Counted from the stretch's first letter, positions 7,784 to 16,968 are shown. The stretch: DNA of 64,000 nucleotides from Prescottella soli (GCF_040024445.1 NZ_CP157276.1:3596001-3660000); one strand, 5' to 3'. A program made the numbers and translations. Notes: generated by a model not told the origin, from the letters alone.

Positions 7784-9460
7784 TCAGTTGTTCTCGGACA
7801 TCGGGATGCGCACGCCGCGCTCGCGGGCGGTGTCGATGGCGTGCTCGTAGCCGGCGTCCGCGTGGCGGATGACGCCCATGCCCGGGTCGTTGGTGAGCAC
7901 GGCTTCGATCTTCTTCGCGGCCAGCTCGGTGCCGTCGGCGATGCACACCTGACCGGCGTGGATCGAGCGGCCCATGCCGACGCCGCCGCCGTGGTGGATC
8001 GACACCCAGGAGGCGCCGGACGCGGTGTTGACGAGGGCGTTGAGCAGCGGCCAGTCGGCGATCGCGTCCGAGCCGTCCTTCATGGACTCGGTCTCGCGGT
8101 ACGGCGAGGCGACGGAGCCGGAGTCGAGGTGGTCACGGCCGATCGCGATCGGGGCGGACAGCTCGCCGTTGGCGACCATCTCGTTGAACTTCAGGCCGGC
8201 CTTGTGGCGCTCGCCGTAGCCGAGCCAGCAGATGCGGGCGGGCAGGCCCTCGAAGGCGACCTTCTCGCCGGCCATCTCGATCCAGCGCTTGAGGTGCTCG
8301 TTCTCCGGGAACAGCTCGAGGATCGCCTTGTCGGTCGCGGCGATGTCCTTCGGGTCGCCCGAGAGCGCGGCCCAGCGGAACGGGCCGAGGCCCTCCTCGA
8401 ACAGCGGACGGATGTAGGCCGGGACGAAGCCGGGGAACGCGAACGCGCGGTCGTAGCCGGCCTTGCGGGCCTCGTCGCGGATGGAGTTGCCGTAGTCGAA
8501 GACCTCGGCGCCCTTGTCCATGAAGCCGACCATCGCCTCGACGTGCGCGGCCATCGACTTGCGGGAGTCCTCGGTGAACTGGGCCGGGTCCTTCTCGGCC
8601 ATCGCCTTCATGTCGGCGAAGTCGACGCCGAGCGGCAGGTAGGACAGCGGGTCGTGCGCCGACGTCTGGTCGGTGACGATGTCGATCGGGGCGTCCATCT
8701 CCAGCAGGGCCGGGAAGATCTCGGCGGCGTTGCCGACCAGGCCGATCGACAGCGGCTTGCGGGCGTCGCGGGCCTCGGTCGCCAGCTGCAGCGCGTGCTC
8801 GATGCTGTCGGCCTTGGTGTCGAGGTACTTGTGGGCGATGCGGCGGTCGATGCGGGTGACGTCGCAGTCGACGCAGATCGCGACGCCGTCGTTCATGGTG
8901 ACCGCGAGGGGCTGCGCGCCGCCCATGCCGCCCATGCCGGCGGTGAGGGTGATGGTGCCGGCCAGGGTGCCGTCGAAGCGCTTGCGGGCGATCGCGCCGA
9001 AGGTCTCGTAGGTGCCCTGGAGGATGCCCTGGGTGCCGATGTAGATCCAGGACCCGGCGGTCATCTGGCCGTACATCATCAGGCCCTCGGCCTCGAGCTT
9101 GCGGAACTGCTCCCAGTTGGCCCAGTCGCCGACGAGGTTGGAGTTGGCGAGGAGCACGCGCGGCGCCCACTCGTTGGTGCGGAAGACGCCGACCGGCTTG
9201 CCGGACTGCACCAGCATGGTCTCGTCGTTCTTCAGCGTCTTGAGGGTGGCGACCATGGCGTCGAACGCGGCCCAGCTGCGGGCGGCGCGGCCGGTGCCGC
9301 CGTAGACCACCAGGTTGTCCGGGTGCTCGGCAACCTCGGGATCGAGGTTGTTCATGAGCATGCGCAGCGCGCCCTCCTGCTGCCACCCGAGGGTGTTCAG
9401 CTCGGAGCCGCGCGGGGCGCTGACCGGGCGGGCCTCGTGGCCGGGTGAGGTGATGTCCAT
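7784..9460 (-). CDS. hutU: Urocanate hydratase, copy 1
   Basis: The 558-aa protein (family length about 555) converts urocanate to 4-imidazolone-5-propionate using NAD+ as an electrophile. '[15 protein letters not shown]' is the NAD-binding loop and '[15 protein letters not shown]' carries the catalytic Cys. ATG 9460 has the Shine-Dalgarno AGGAG 7 nt upstream; longer in-frame starts run into the operator region. Its translation is identical to the copy at 17663. It is transcribed divergently from a gdh relic, with a HutC-like operator between them. Confidence 0.95.
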   Translation of the reverse strand: MDITSPGHEARPVSAPRGSELNTLGWQQEGALRMLMNNLDPEVAEHPDNLVVYGGTGRAARSWAAFDAMVATLKTLKNDETMLVQSGKPVGVFRTNEWAPRVLLANSNLVGDWANWEQFRKLEAEGLMMYGQMTAGSWIYIGTQGILQGTYETFGAIARKRFDGTLAGTITLTAGMGGMGGAQPLAVTMNDGVAICVDCDVTRIDRRIAHKYLDTKADSIEHALQLATEARDARKPLSIGLVGNAAEIFPALLEMDAPIDIVTDQTSAHDPLSYLPLGVDFADMKAMAEKDPAQFTEDSRKSMAAHVEAMVGFMDKGAEVFDYGNSIRDEARKAGYDRAFAFPGFVPAYIRPLFEEGLGPFRWAALSGDPKDIAATDKAILELFPENEHLKRWIEMAGEKVAFEGLPARICWLGYGERHKAGLKFNEMVANGELSAPIAIGRDHLDSGSVASPYRETESMKDGSDAIADWPLLNALVNTASGASWVSIHHGGGVGMGRSIHAGQVCIADGTELAAKKIEAVLTNDPGMGVIRHADAGYEHAIDTARERGVRIPMSENN

Positions 9461-9586
9461 CGGGTAACTCCTAGCGATCGGGCGGTGAGGGCACTGCTGC
9501 GATTTGCGGCTGTCGAGCGACTCCGTTGTCGTCCGCATCCGGTCTGTCGTAGGTGTTGTGCGCTGGCTCACGTTCTGCAACTATGA

Positions 9587-9610
9587 CTTGTATATTCCTG
9601 TCTATACAAG
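9587..9610. promoter_or_regulatory. HutC-like operator, copy 1
   Basis: CTTGTATA and TATACAAG are perfect inverted 8-mers separated by 8 bp (TTCCTGTC). They sit 127 bp upstream of the hutU start. HutC proteins of the GntR family bind TGTATA/TATACA-type half-sites, and a HutC-like gene is at 31191. The 8-bp spacer is wider than the contiguous boxes known from Pseudomonas. Confidence 0.78.
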
Positions 9611-9719
9611 CTGATGTCAAGGGGCGCTCAGCAGTTGTGCCCCTGACTTCGAGTGATGTTCGACCAACGAACGGACACGACGACCAGTCGGGTGCAGCGT
9701 GGCACCCGGCGGAAGGTTC

Positions 9720-10233
9720 CGCTACCCGGTGATCGCAGCCGGCCTCGTCGAGTGCTTCACGGCGCGATTCGATCCGTCCGTGGCGCCGGGCGACGGCGGC
9801 GAGACGGCGGCCACGGCGGTGTCGGCGTCGATCGAGCAGGTGTCCGGACTCGACGAGGACCGGATCGAGGACGCGCCCGCGCACCTCGAAGAGTGGCTGG
9901 TGGGCGCCGACCGCACCAACCTCCGGGACCACACGCGCGCGGTCGCGGAGCGGGGCGCACCCGAGGACCTGGTCCAGGACGTCGAACTGGCGCTCGACCG
10001 GTTCGGCCTGCTCGACGTCGTCGAGATCGCGGAGTTGGCCGAGTGCGACACGGCCGTCGCCGGTGAGCTCTACTTCCACCTGTGCGAGCGGGTGGGACTC
10101 GTCCCGCTGCTCAACGGGGTCTCCGAGCTGCCCAAGGAGGGGCGCTGGGATGCGCTCGCGCGCCTGGCTCTGCGCGACGAGCTGCGACAGCGTGCGCGCC
10201 CTCACCCTGGACGTGCTCGCGCAGGCGCTCCGG
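9720..10233 (+). pseudogene. Internally deleted NAD-glutamate dehydrogenase relic 1
   Basis: Three blocks match the intact gdh at 19603. The leader with the Shine-Dalgarno GGAAGG (to 9719) is joined straight to 'RYPVIAAGLVECF' (gdh 20266 onward). 'LDEDRI' is then joined in frame to 'EDAPAHLEEW' (gdh 22483 onward). The loss of about 2.08 kb lies between two copies of GGACCGGATC. A 2-base loss near 10184 ('ELYDSV' becomes 'ELRQR') shifts the frame, and similarity stops at about 10233. All of the catalytic dehydrogenase core is missing, so it cannot be active. Confidence 0.92.
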
Positions 10234-10237
10234 TCTT

Positions 10238-11710
10238 TCACTGCTGGCGGCGCAATACCCCCAGCACCGCATTGAGGTCGAGGTCGAGCGGGTGGTCGGA
10301 GTGATCGCGGTCGACGACCGCGTCGAGTTCGGCGAACACTTCCAGCGCCGGACATTGGGCCACGTGCACCGCGTCGGGGCGCAGGCACCGCACAGCAGAC
10401 AGCGCTTCTACCGCGACGACCCACCACGCCATCTCCAATAGTTGACGTAACTTCCGTACGCCTTGGGTGGCGAAGCTGGCATGGTTCTCCACCCCCATCG
10501 AGATCGACACCGGGGCGGCGGCCGAAGCCGAGAGGGCGCGCATCGAGGCCAGCGCGTCGGTGACGACGTACTCACCGATCATCAGACCCGAACTGCCGGG
10601 CACACCGTCCGAGCAGAATGCGTACTGCCCGTTGGTGTTCGGGTCGGCGAGCATCGTGACCCGCGCCGCGGCAAGCGCCATCACTTGGGTCAACTCGAGC
10701 CGGACGTGGTCGAGGAGGCCCGAGACGGACGCCAAGTGGAAGAGCCCGTGGTGGCGAACCCCGTCGTCGAGGACCAGCGGGTTCTCCGAGGGCGTGGAGC
10801 ACTCCGACTCCACCGCCTCCCGCAGCCGGGTCACCGCCTCCCACGCCGAGCCCAACACCGCCGAGAGGACCCGCAGCCCGAATCCGTCCTGCACTCGGCC
10901 GCCCGGCCGCGGCCGATCGATCACCGCGTCGTGCAGCCGCATCGCCACCCGGGACTGGGCCGATTCGGGACGGCTCGCGTGGACCCGCTCGTCCCAGGCG
11001 TCGGTGAAACCTGCCAGTCCCAGGCAGGAGACGCCGGCGACCTGCTCGACCGCCCGCAGCAGCGCCTCGGCCTCGTGCACGGCCAATGCTGCACCGGCCA
11101 GCGTGACGGCGTTCGAACTCATGAACGGCAGACCGTCGGTCTCGGCCGCCTGGACCGGTGTGCCCCAATGGTCTCCGCTGTCGAGCCAAGGCCGCTCACC
11201 GACGAGGGTGAGCGCCAGTTCGGCGAGTTGTGCGATGTCGCCGGTGCCCAACCCGCCCAGCTCGTGAAGCGCAGGTAGGGATCCGCGGGCCACGGCGTCG
11301 GCCAGGCCACGGACCAGCGGAATCCCGACGCCGGAGCGGCCCATCAGGAGTTGGTTGAGCCGGATCGTCATCGCAGCCCGGGTCACCTCGGGGTCCAACA
11401 CTTTGCCCACCCCGGCGCAGTGGCTGCGCCACAAACGTAGGGCCAGCGCGCCGGAGTCCTCGACGACGTCACGCTTGTTGGCACCCACCCCGGTGTTGGC
11501 TCCGTAGACGGCACCCCTCTCCCGGGCGGCCGTCATACTCAGGTGCCCTTCGGCCACTCGTTCCCATGCGGTGTCGGGAACGACGACGCCGTGGGTCCCG
11601 GCAGCGACGGCGACGACGTCGTCGACACACAGCCGCCCTCCGGTCAGGCTGAGAGCGTCGCATCGTCCCTCGGTCGGACAGCAAGCGCCGACCTTCTCGG
11701 GTGCGCTCAT
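10238..11710 (-). CDS. Ammonia-lyase family protein with non-canonical MIO motif (Gly-Thr-Gly)
   Basis: The 490-aa protein belongs to the HAL/PAL/TAL superfamily. It has the lid Tyr (Y69, 'AVYGANTGVGANKR'), the histidine-type pair 'RSHCAG', 'SSNAVTLA', 'VQDGFGLR', 'ENPLV' and 'ENHASF'. The position of the MIO-forming Ser is Thr156 in 'LGGLGTGDIAQLAE', with one residue fewer than HutH. The usual Tyr of QDxYxxR is Phe. Its ATG overlaps the stop of the alpha/beta hydrolase (ATGA), and an NCS1 permease starts the operon. This suggests uptake and deamination of an imidazole or aromatic compound; the substrate and even lyase activity are unproven. Confidence 0.85.
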   Translation of the reverse strand: MSAPEKVGACCPTEGRCDALSLTGGRLCVDDVVAVAAGTHGVVVPDTAWERVAEGHLSMTAARERGAVYGANTGVGANKRDVVEDSGALALRLWRSHCAGVGKVLDPEVTRAAMTIRLNQLLMGRSGVGIPLVRGLADAVARGSLPALHELGGLGTGDIAQLAELALTLVGERPWLDSGDHWGTPVQAAETDGLPFMSSNAVTLAGAALAVHEAEALLRAVEQVAGVSCLGLAGFTDAWDERVHASRPESAQSRVAMRLHDAVIDRPRPGGRVQDGFGLRVLSAVLGSAWEAVTRLREAVESECSTPSENPLVLDDGVRHHGLFHLASVSGLLDHVRLELTQVMALAAARVTMLADPNTNGQYAFCSDGVPGSSGLMIGEYVVTDALASMRALSASAAAPVSISMGVENHASFATQGVRKLRQLLEMAWWVVAVEALSAVRCLRPDAVHVAQCPALEVFAELDAVVDRDHSDHPLDLDLNAVLGVLRRQQ

Positions 11711-12558
11711 CGCTCGTCCTTCTGCTGCTCGGGCTCCGTGGAGAGGATGCGGTCCAGCGCGGTGCTCACAGCCTCGGGGCGGTGCCCGAAAAGGGAACAG
11801 TGCCCCAGCCCGGGGATCTCGTGGTAGCGAGCTAGCGGTGAGAGGTCGGCCGAACTCCTGCCCAACTCCGGGGGTGCGCTGACATCCTCTCCGAAGGCGA
11901 CGAAGTCGACGTGGACCGCCAACTGCGCCATCCGTGCGCTCACGTCGAACTCGGCGCAGGCCTGCCATTGCGACTCGATGGTGTCCTCGTTGTTCTCGTG
12001 AAACGACGGGTCCGACAGCGACGCTTTGATCCGCGCCCAGAGGGTCGGGTCGCCGAGCGCTTCGGCGGGGTAGAGCAGCGGGGCGTAGTGCACGGTCGAG
12101 AACTCTGTCGAGAGCCGCACGCCGGCGCGGCGCAGCGCGATCTCCGCGCGCATGAAGTCACCCGCCCAACCCGTCGCGGTGTCGGCGCCGCTGGCGAGCA
12201 CCACGACGCGGGAGATCAGGTCCGGCCGGTCTAGAGCCAGCTGCAGGCCGATCGCGCCACCCATCGAATGCCCGACCACTGTCGCCGGGCCTGTTGCGAA
12301 CGTCTCCAATAGCGCGGCGGCGTCACGGGCCATGTCCGCGATCGACCACGGCAGGGTGTCGGTGCACGCTGTGCCCTCGGTGCCGCGGGTATCGAAAGTG
12401 AGATTGTGAAAGCGGTCGGCGAAATGCGGAACGAAGTGTTCGTGCCAGGCCGAACCGAAGTACCCACCGCCGGCGATCCAGAGCAGGTCCGGACCCTGGC
12501 CGGCCTCGGAGACGGTCGTGGTCAGCGTGCCGATCTCGACACCCGAGTGGGTCTGCAT
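11707..12558 (-). CDS. Alpha/beta-hydrolase
   Basis: This 283-aa alpha/beta-hydrolase has nucleophile Ser in 'VVGHSMGGAIG', an oxyanion-hole stretch 'WIAGGGYFGSAW', an acid in 'VAFGEDVSAP' and His in 'PGLGHCSLFG'. The ATG overlaps the permease stop (ATGA) and its own stop overlaps the lyase start, so the three are translationally coupled. It may hydrolyse an ester or amide of the compound imported by the permease. Esterase, lactonase and amidase roles are all possible. Confidence 0.87.
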   Translation of the reverse strand: MQTHSGVEIGTLTTTVSEAGQGPDLLWIAGGGYFGSAWHEHFVPHFADRFHNLTFDTRGTEGTACTDTLPWSIADMARDAAALLETFATGPATVVGHSMGGAIGLQLALDRPDLISRVVVLASGADTATGWAGDFMRAEIALRRAGVRLSTEFSTVHYAPLLYPAEALGDPTLWARIKASLSDPSFHENNEDTIESQWQACAEFDVSARMAQLAVHVDFVAFGEDVSAPPELGRSSADLSPLARYHEIPGLGHCSLFGHRPEAVSTALDRILSTEPEQQKDER

Positions 12559-13994
12559 CACTGCACCACCTTCGACAGGCCGGAATCGACGACGTCGATG
12601 CGTCGGCGTTCCTCGGCCAGGTCCATGCTGCGAGAGAAGATCAGGTAGGCCGCCCCGGCAGCCACGATGCCCACGTACGGAGCGACGTCGAAGCCCCAGG
12701 CCTCCGCCACCGGACCGGTGAACCACTGGGTGTCCACGAAGGGCAGCATGCACAGTAGGGAGACTCCGTAGGCGGCGTACCCACGCCAGTTCCAGGAGCC
12801 GTACATGCCACGCGGGTTGAAGATCTCGCGGATCGAATAGTGGCCGCGGCGGACCCAGAAGAAGTCCACCAGGTTGGTGGCCGTCCACGGCGCCAGAAGG
12901 TACAGCAACACGGTGAGGAAGGTGCTGTAGGCGTCGACCACCCGGTTGGAGGCCGCGACGGCGATCAGCAGTGCCACCGCTCCGATCAGCACTCCCAGCC
13001 CGGCCCTGACCGCGCCACTGCTCCGGGTCGGCCGGAAGCTGTCCACGATGGTGAGCACGGCCAGGGACCCGCCGTAGGAGTTCATCGCGACCAGGTAGAG
13101 CGTGCCGATCAGGCCGAGAACCAGCATGACCGTGCCGAACCCGGGGAAGATCGCGTCCCCGCCCTCGACCATCGAATCGACGATGTCGAGGCCAGGGAAC
13201 GCCGAGACGATGACGGCGGCGACGGACTCGATCCAAATCGCGGCGACGGCCATCCCGACATAGGTCGAGAAGAACGAGGACTTCAGGCTCATGTGCGGCA
13301 GGTAGCGGGTGTAGTCCGAGACGTACGGCGCCCAGGCCAGGTTCGCCGACGCACAGGCAGCGGCCTGGGCCAGGAAGAGCACCCACTCGAAGTGGCCACC
13401 GACGCTCACACCGGGCAGCGAGGTCGGCCCGAAGACCGTGATCACCAGGAAACAGACCAGGAAGGCCCAGGCGACCCAGCGGGCCATCGCGTGTACGAAG
13501 TCGTACCCGATCGCGGCCACCGTGACGGCCACCGCGAACGAGATGATCATGCCGACGGTCACCGGTGTGCCGACCAGGATGTGGAGGGCCTGTCCCATCA
13601 GGACCAGACCGAAGACACTGAACCCGACGTAGGTGAAGACCGACAGCACATAGATGAGCACCGCGCCGCGATAGCCGTACTGGGGTCGGGACTGGATCAG
13701 CTGCGGCATGCCCAACTGTGGGCCCTGTGAGGCGTGGAAAGCTGAGAAGGTGGTGCCGAACGCGGAGCCCAGCACGATCGCGAGCAGCGACCAGCCCAGG
13801 CCGAGTCCGCTCAGCACTCCGATGGTGCCGATCGACAGCGACGCCAGGTTCGAGGTCGAGGTAAACCAGACCGGCGCCACGTGCCAGGGCTTGCCGTGGC
13901 GTTCGTCCGCAGGGATGTACTCGATGGTCCGTTGCTCGACCAGACTGCGGGTCGAGGCGGCGGACGAGCCCGCGCCGGGGGGTTCGGAAGTCAT
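12558..13994 (-). CDS. NCS1-family permease (nucleobase/allantoin/hydantoin type)
   Basis: The 478-aa polytopic membrane protein has about 12 hydrophobic segments and the NCS1 signature region 'GPQLGMPQLIQSRPQYGYRG'. The family imports cytosine, purines, allantoin, hydantoins or thiamine with H+ or Na+. ATG 13994 has GGAG 5 nt upstream; a GTG 6 nt earlier is an alternative. It heads the permease-hydrolase-lyase operon, so its substrate may be an N-heterocycle that the lyase then attacks. Confidence 0.88.
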   Translation of the reverse strand: MTSEPPGAGSSAASTRSLVEQRTIEYIPADERHGKPWHVAPVWFTSTSNLASLSIGTIGVLSGLGLGWSLLAIVLGSAFGTTFSAFHASQGPQLGMPQLIQSRPQYGYRGAVLIYVLSVFTYVGFSVFGLVLMGQALHILVGTPVTVGMIISFAVAVTVAAIGYDFVHAMARWVAWAFLVCFLVITVFGPTSLPGVSVGGHFEWVLFLAQAAACASANLAWAPYVSDYTRYLPHMSLKSSFFSTYVGMAVAAIWIESVAAVIVSAFPGLDIVDSMVEGGDAIFPGFGTVMLVLGLIGTLYLVAMNSYGGSLAVLTIVDSFRPTRSSGAVRAGLGVLIGAVALLIAVAASNRVVDAYSTFLTVLLYLLAPWTATNLVDFFWVRRGHYSIREIFNPRGMYGSWNWRGYAAYGVSLLCMLPFVDTQWFTGPVAEAWGFDVAPYVGIVAAGAAYLIFSRSMDLAEERRRIDVVDSGLSKVVQ

Positions 13995-14187
13995 GGTCAC
14001 TCCAGGAAGTCACACGTAGTGGCCGGGGCTCCGGCGCACGGGATCCGTCAGGTACGACGAAGCGCCTCGAAACGTACGGCGACGTCGATCACATGCCCAT
14101 GGCTGTGGCGATTTCGGAAACGGCCGTCCTCCCGCCGACCGTGTTCACCTTCGTTGCCTGCTCCCAGCTCCCGGAATCTGGTTGCGA

Positions 14188-15039
14188 TTACGGCAACTCC
14201 CCGGCGGGACGCCGCGGCGAGAAGACCGTCTGTTCGGCGAAGAGGTGCAGTTGGCGGCGCATGGACTCGTTCGTCGCGCCAGGCACTCCGATCAGGACCT
14301 GCAGCCCCAGCCCGTCGATCATTGCGGTCAACTGGGCGGTGACGTCACCGGCGTCGAGCTTCCGGAAGTCACCGCGCGCCTGCCCCTCGCGCAGTAGCTC
14401 CTCGATGAAGGCATTCCACCGGGCGACCAGGTCGCAGTGGAGCTTGTTGAACCGTCGATGGCTGTGGCCCCAGCTCCACATCTGCAACCAGCCGCCCCAG
14501 TCATCGGTCGGGGAAGCGGTGTCGGGCAGCTGTAGGTCCACCAGTCGCAGCAGCCGGTCGCGCGGCGAGCTGATCCGGAGCAGTGTCGCCCGTTGTTCGG
14601 CGAAGTTCTCGCTGAACTTGCGGTGCATGGCCAGATGGAGCAGCTCGTCGCGAGTCAGGAAGTGAGATTCGACGGTGCCTATGCTGACGCGTGCGCGTTC
14701 GGCCACGTCGACGACCCGGGCGTTGACGTAGCCGTGCCGGATGAGCACATCCCATGCCGCGTCCATGATCCGATCACGCACCGTCCCGGTGACCCGTGCT
14801 TCGTCCTCGGCGGTACCGGGTACCGGGTCGTCGGTTCCGTAGACAAGCCAAGCCACCGAGACGTCGCACCAGGTGGCGATGCGCATCACCTCCACGGGAC
14901 GGAACTGGCGACTTCCGTTGAGTGACTTGGACAGCTTGACTTGGTCCAGCCCGACGGCAGCAGCGAAGTCCGCCTGCGTTCCCGGTGAGCGGTCGACCAG
15001 TTGCCGGACCCGCTGGCGCAGTCCTGCCTCCACATTCAT
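14188..15039 (-). CDS. Two-headed regulator: XRE/Cro-type HTH fused to a TetR-type regulator
   Basis: The 283-aa protein carries two DNA-binding modules. Residues about 8-65 ('GTQADFAAAVGLDQVKLSKS') look like a Cro/XRE helix-turn-helix. Residues about 88-140 ('RIMDAAWDVLIRHGYVNARV', 'VSIGTVESHFLTRDEL') are a TetR HTH, followed by a TetR-like ligand domain with a Trp-rich stretch 'WGGWLQMWSWGH'. It lies 193 bp upstream of the permease operon on the same strand and is the natural candidate for controlling it. Confidence 0.8.
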   Translation of the reverse strand: MNVEAGLRQRVRQLVDRSPGTQADFAAAVGLDQVKLSKSLNGSRQFRPVEVMRIATWCDVSVAWLVYGTDDPVPGTAEDEARVTGTVRDRIMDAAWDVLIRHGYVNARVVDVAERARVSIGTVESHFLTRDELLHLAMHRKFSENFAEQRATLLRISSPRDRLLRLVDLQLPDTASPTDDWGGWLQMWSWGHSHRRFNKLHCDLVARWNAFIEELLREGQARGDFRKLDAGDVTAQLTAMIDGLGLQVLIGVPGATNESMRRQLHLFAEQTVFSPRRPAGELP

Positions 15040-15154
15040 GGCGGCAGGTTAGCGAGTCGCCGTACCGGATGTACAGACAGCAGAACTCGCGGACAGGTGA
15101 CAACATTCGCACGCCGCATCGCGGTTGGTGTTCCGGAACTGATCGTGGGACCGA

Positions 15155-15694
15155 TCAGTGTGTCGTGGCTTCCGCCGCTTCCCGGAACGCGCGCCGTCGG
15201 CGGCGTGCAGCGTCGAATCTTGCGCGTGCGACCGCGTCCGATGGTTCGAGAGGTGGTACAGCGCAGGACTTTCCAGTGTCGTCGACGGCGACCATGGTGA
15301 TGTAGGAACTGTTGGTGTGGCGGCGTTCTCCATCGCGGACGTTCTCGGTTTCGACTCGGATGCCAATCTCCATCGAGGTGTGTCCGGTGTAGTTCACCGA
15401 GGCAAAGAAAGTCACCAGTTCTCCGACATGAATGGGTTGGTGGAACAAGACCCGGTCGACGGAGATGGTGACCACGTAGGTACCCGCGTACCGGCTGGCG
15501 CACGCATAGGCGACTTGGTCGAGCAGCTTGAGAATGCTGCCACCGTGGACGTTGCCGGCGAAATTGCTCATGTCGGGGGTCATGAGGACGGTCATCGACA
15601 AGGATGCGGGGCGCTGATCTGACATCGCCTTCTGCTCGCCCTCACATTTGGTGAACCCAATTGGGGGGTAATCACTTTCGGTGGAGGTCGGCAT
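15155..15694 (-). CDS. Hotdog-fold acyl-CoA thioesterase (YciA/BACH type)
   Basis: The 179-aa protein has a single hotdog domain: 'DMSNFAGNVHGGSILKLLDQ' is the central helix with the catalytic Asn/Asp region and 'GTYVVTISVDRVLFHQPI' the following strand. These enzymes hydrolyse acyl-CoA to free acid. ATG 15694 has GGAAGGA 5 nt upstream; ATG 15625 ('MSDQRPASLS') is the alternative and would give the usual domain start. The gene follows the DUF3263-like gene by 28 bp on the same strand. Confidence 0.85.
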   Translation of the reverse strand: MPTSTESDYPPIGFTKCEGEQKAMSDQRPASLSMTVLMTPDMSNFAGNVHGGSILKLLDQVAYACASRYAGTYVVTISVDRVLFHQPIHVGELVTFFASVNYTGHTSMEIGIRVETENVRDGERRHTNSSYITMVAVDDTGKSCAVPPLEPSDAVARARFDAARRRRRAFREAAEATTH

Positions 15695-15722
15695 TGTTGT
15701 CCTTCCGCAATCAGATTCGGTG

Positions 15723-16049
15723 CTACGTTGCTTGCGTGGGAGATGGCCGGTTTGCTGTCGGAACTGACAGACGACCCAGCCGCTGTTGACAGATAGCTGT
15801 GAGTTCTTCACGGAGGCCCTCGGGAAGATCGGCGGCGGCGCCGATACGCTGATCGAGCAGGCTCTGCAGTTGGCGAAAGTACTCGGACTGTGAGAGACCG
15901 AATTCCGTCAGAATGTCTTTGCCGGAGCCGCCGCCCCAATGGCGCCGCTTCTTGGCGAACGTAACCATGTAGTTGTAGTTGTGATCGTGCATGTTGAAGT
16001 CACCACTGCCACGGGAGATTCGAGGGCGCGCGTTCGTGTCGGCCGTCAT
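15723..16049 (-). CDS. Small DUF3263-like protein
   Basis: This 108-aa protein contains 'FAKKRRHW' and 'ILTEFGLSQSEYFRQLQSLL', resembling actinobacterial DUF3263 proteins, which have a helical, possibly HTH-like core. The start lies 3 nt past the stop of the CitE-like gene, so they are probably cotranscribed. The function is unknown. Confidence 0.65.
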   Translation of the reverse strand: MTADTNARPRISRGSGDFNMHDHNYNYMVTFAKKRRHWGGGSGKDILTEFGLSQSEYFRQLQSLLDQRIGAAADLPEGLREELTAICQQRLGRLSVPTANRPSPTQAT

Positions 16050-16052
16050 GAT

Positions 16053-16928
16053 TCAAGGTGTCGATTTCGGGATCGAGGGAAGACCATGCGCGGAGAAAAG
16101 CTTGTCCAGATGAGTAATACGCCGGGTGCGAGCTAGACGCGGCAGGTCACTGCCGTCGCTGACGCGTGCACCGTCCTCGCCGAGCGTGTCGATGACCTTG
16201 CGAGCCCAGCACGCATCGTGGTCGGTGGGCGAGAGGATCTTGTTCACCGCCGAAGCCTGCTCGGGCCGCATACATATCCGGCCTGTCGCTCCGAGTGAAG
16301 CAGCAGTCAGGGTCTCGTCTTCAAGAACGGACTGCATGAATGAAACGGTTGGCCCGTCGATCGGTCCGGGAAGTCCTGCTGCGCGGCTGGCAGCCGTCAG
16401 ATGCGATCGCGGGTACGCCATGGCGAGCGGTGATTCACCCATGCCTGTGTCGCGGCGGTAGTCCCCACTTCCGAATGCTAGTCGGAAAATCGCTGTGGAC
16501 TGAGCAATCGAGGTGGCCGCGACCATGCCGGCCGCGGTCTCTACCAGTGCGATGATTCGTGTTCCGGGATTGAGTCGCTGCGCGGTTGCGTCGACTTGTT
16601 CCGCTGTTTCGGTCTTCGCCAGCATCACACCTTCGATGTTGTCGAGTGCTGCTATAGCTGTGAGGTCGTTGTGCCAGTGCTCTGTGGTCGCGTCGTTGAT
16701 GCGGACCCATGCTCGGCCGCCGGACCGTGTCCACCGTGTCAGTTCTGCACGAGCTATGTCCTTCTTGGAGGCGATGACGGCGTCTTCGAGATCCAGGATC
16801 ACGGCGTCGGCAGCGGACTCGAAGGCTTCGGTGAAGCGCTCAGGTTTATCAGCAGGTACGAGCAGCCATGATCGAGCGTAGGAGGCATCGAGGAAGTGGC
16901 GGTGGGTGATTGGAGGTTGGCGGGGCAT
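16053..16928 (-). CDS. CitE-like lyase (HpcH/HpaI aldolase superfamily), copy 1
   Basis: The 291-aa TIM-barrel protein has 'ARSWLLVPADKPERF', 'AVILDLEDAV' (Mg2+/substrate Asp-Glu), 'RINDATTEHW', 'MLAKTE', 'ALVETAAGM' and 'LAFGSGDY', the pattern of citrate-lyase-beta/malyl-CoA-lyase-like enzymes. It is related to the protein at 23118 ('ARSWLLVP', 'LAFGSGD', 'GLPxPIDGP' shared) but clearly diverged. No citrate lyase alpha or gamma genes are present, so a stand-alone acyl-CoA or oxoacid aldolase role is more likely. Confidence 0.85.
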   Translation of the reverse strand: MPRQPPITHRHFLDASYARSWLLVPADKPERFTEAFESAADAVILDLEDAVIASKKDIARAELTRWTRSGGRAWVRINDATTEHWHNDLTAIAALDNIEGVMLAKTETAEQVDATAQRLNPGTRIIALVETAAGMVAATSIAQSTAIFRLAFGSGDYRRDTGMGESPLAMAYPRSHLTAASRAAGLPGPIDGPTVSFMQSVLEDETLTAASLGATGRICMRPEQASAVNKILSPTDHDACWARKVIDTLGEDGARVSDGSDLPRLARTRRITHLDKLFSAHGLPSIPKSTP

Positions 16929-16968
16929 TCTGTGTAAACCGTTCTAGCTCCGGTGTGAGGTAGCCAGG

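Larger units (their letters stand above)
7784..9610. repeat. 1,827-bp direct repeat, copy A (hutU plus leader and operator)
   Basis: This segment equals 17663-19489 at a constant offset of 9,879 bp. Identity begins exactly at the hutU stop codon (preceding base A against G) and ends at the last base of the HutC-like palindrome. The next 61 bp have equal length but only about half of the positions match. After that the two copies are alike again from 9672/19551. Confidence 0.95.

Noticed and set aside
10238-11710. Annotating the 10238 and 27216 genes simply as hutH
   Set aside because: Both lack the MIO serine and have their own transporter context. A canonical hutH exists at 1878, so a histidine ammonia-lyase label would overstate what the sequence shows.
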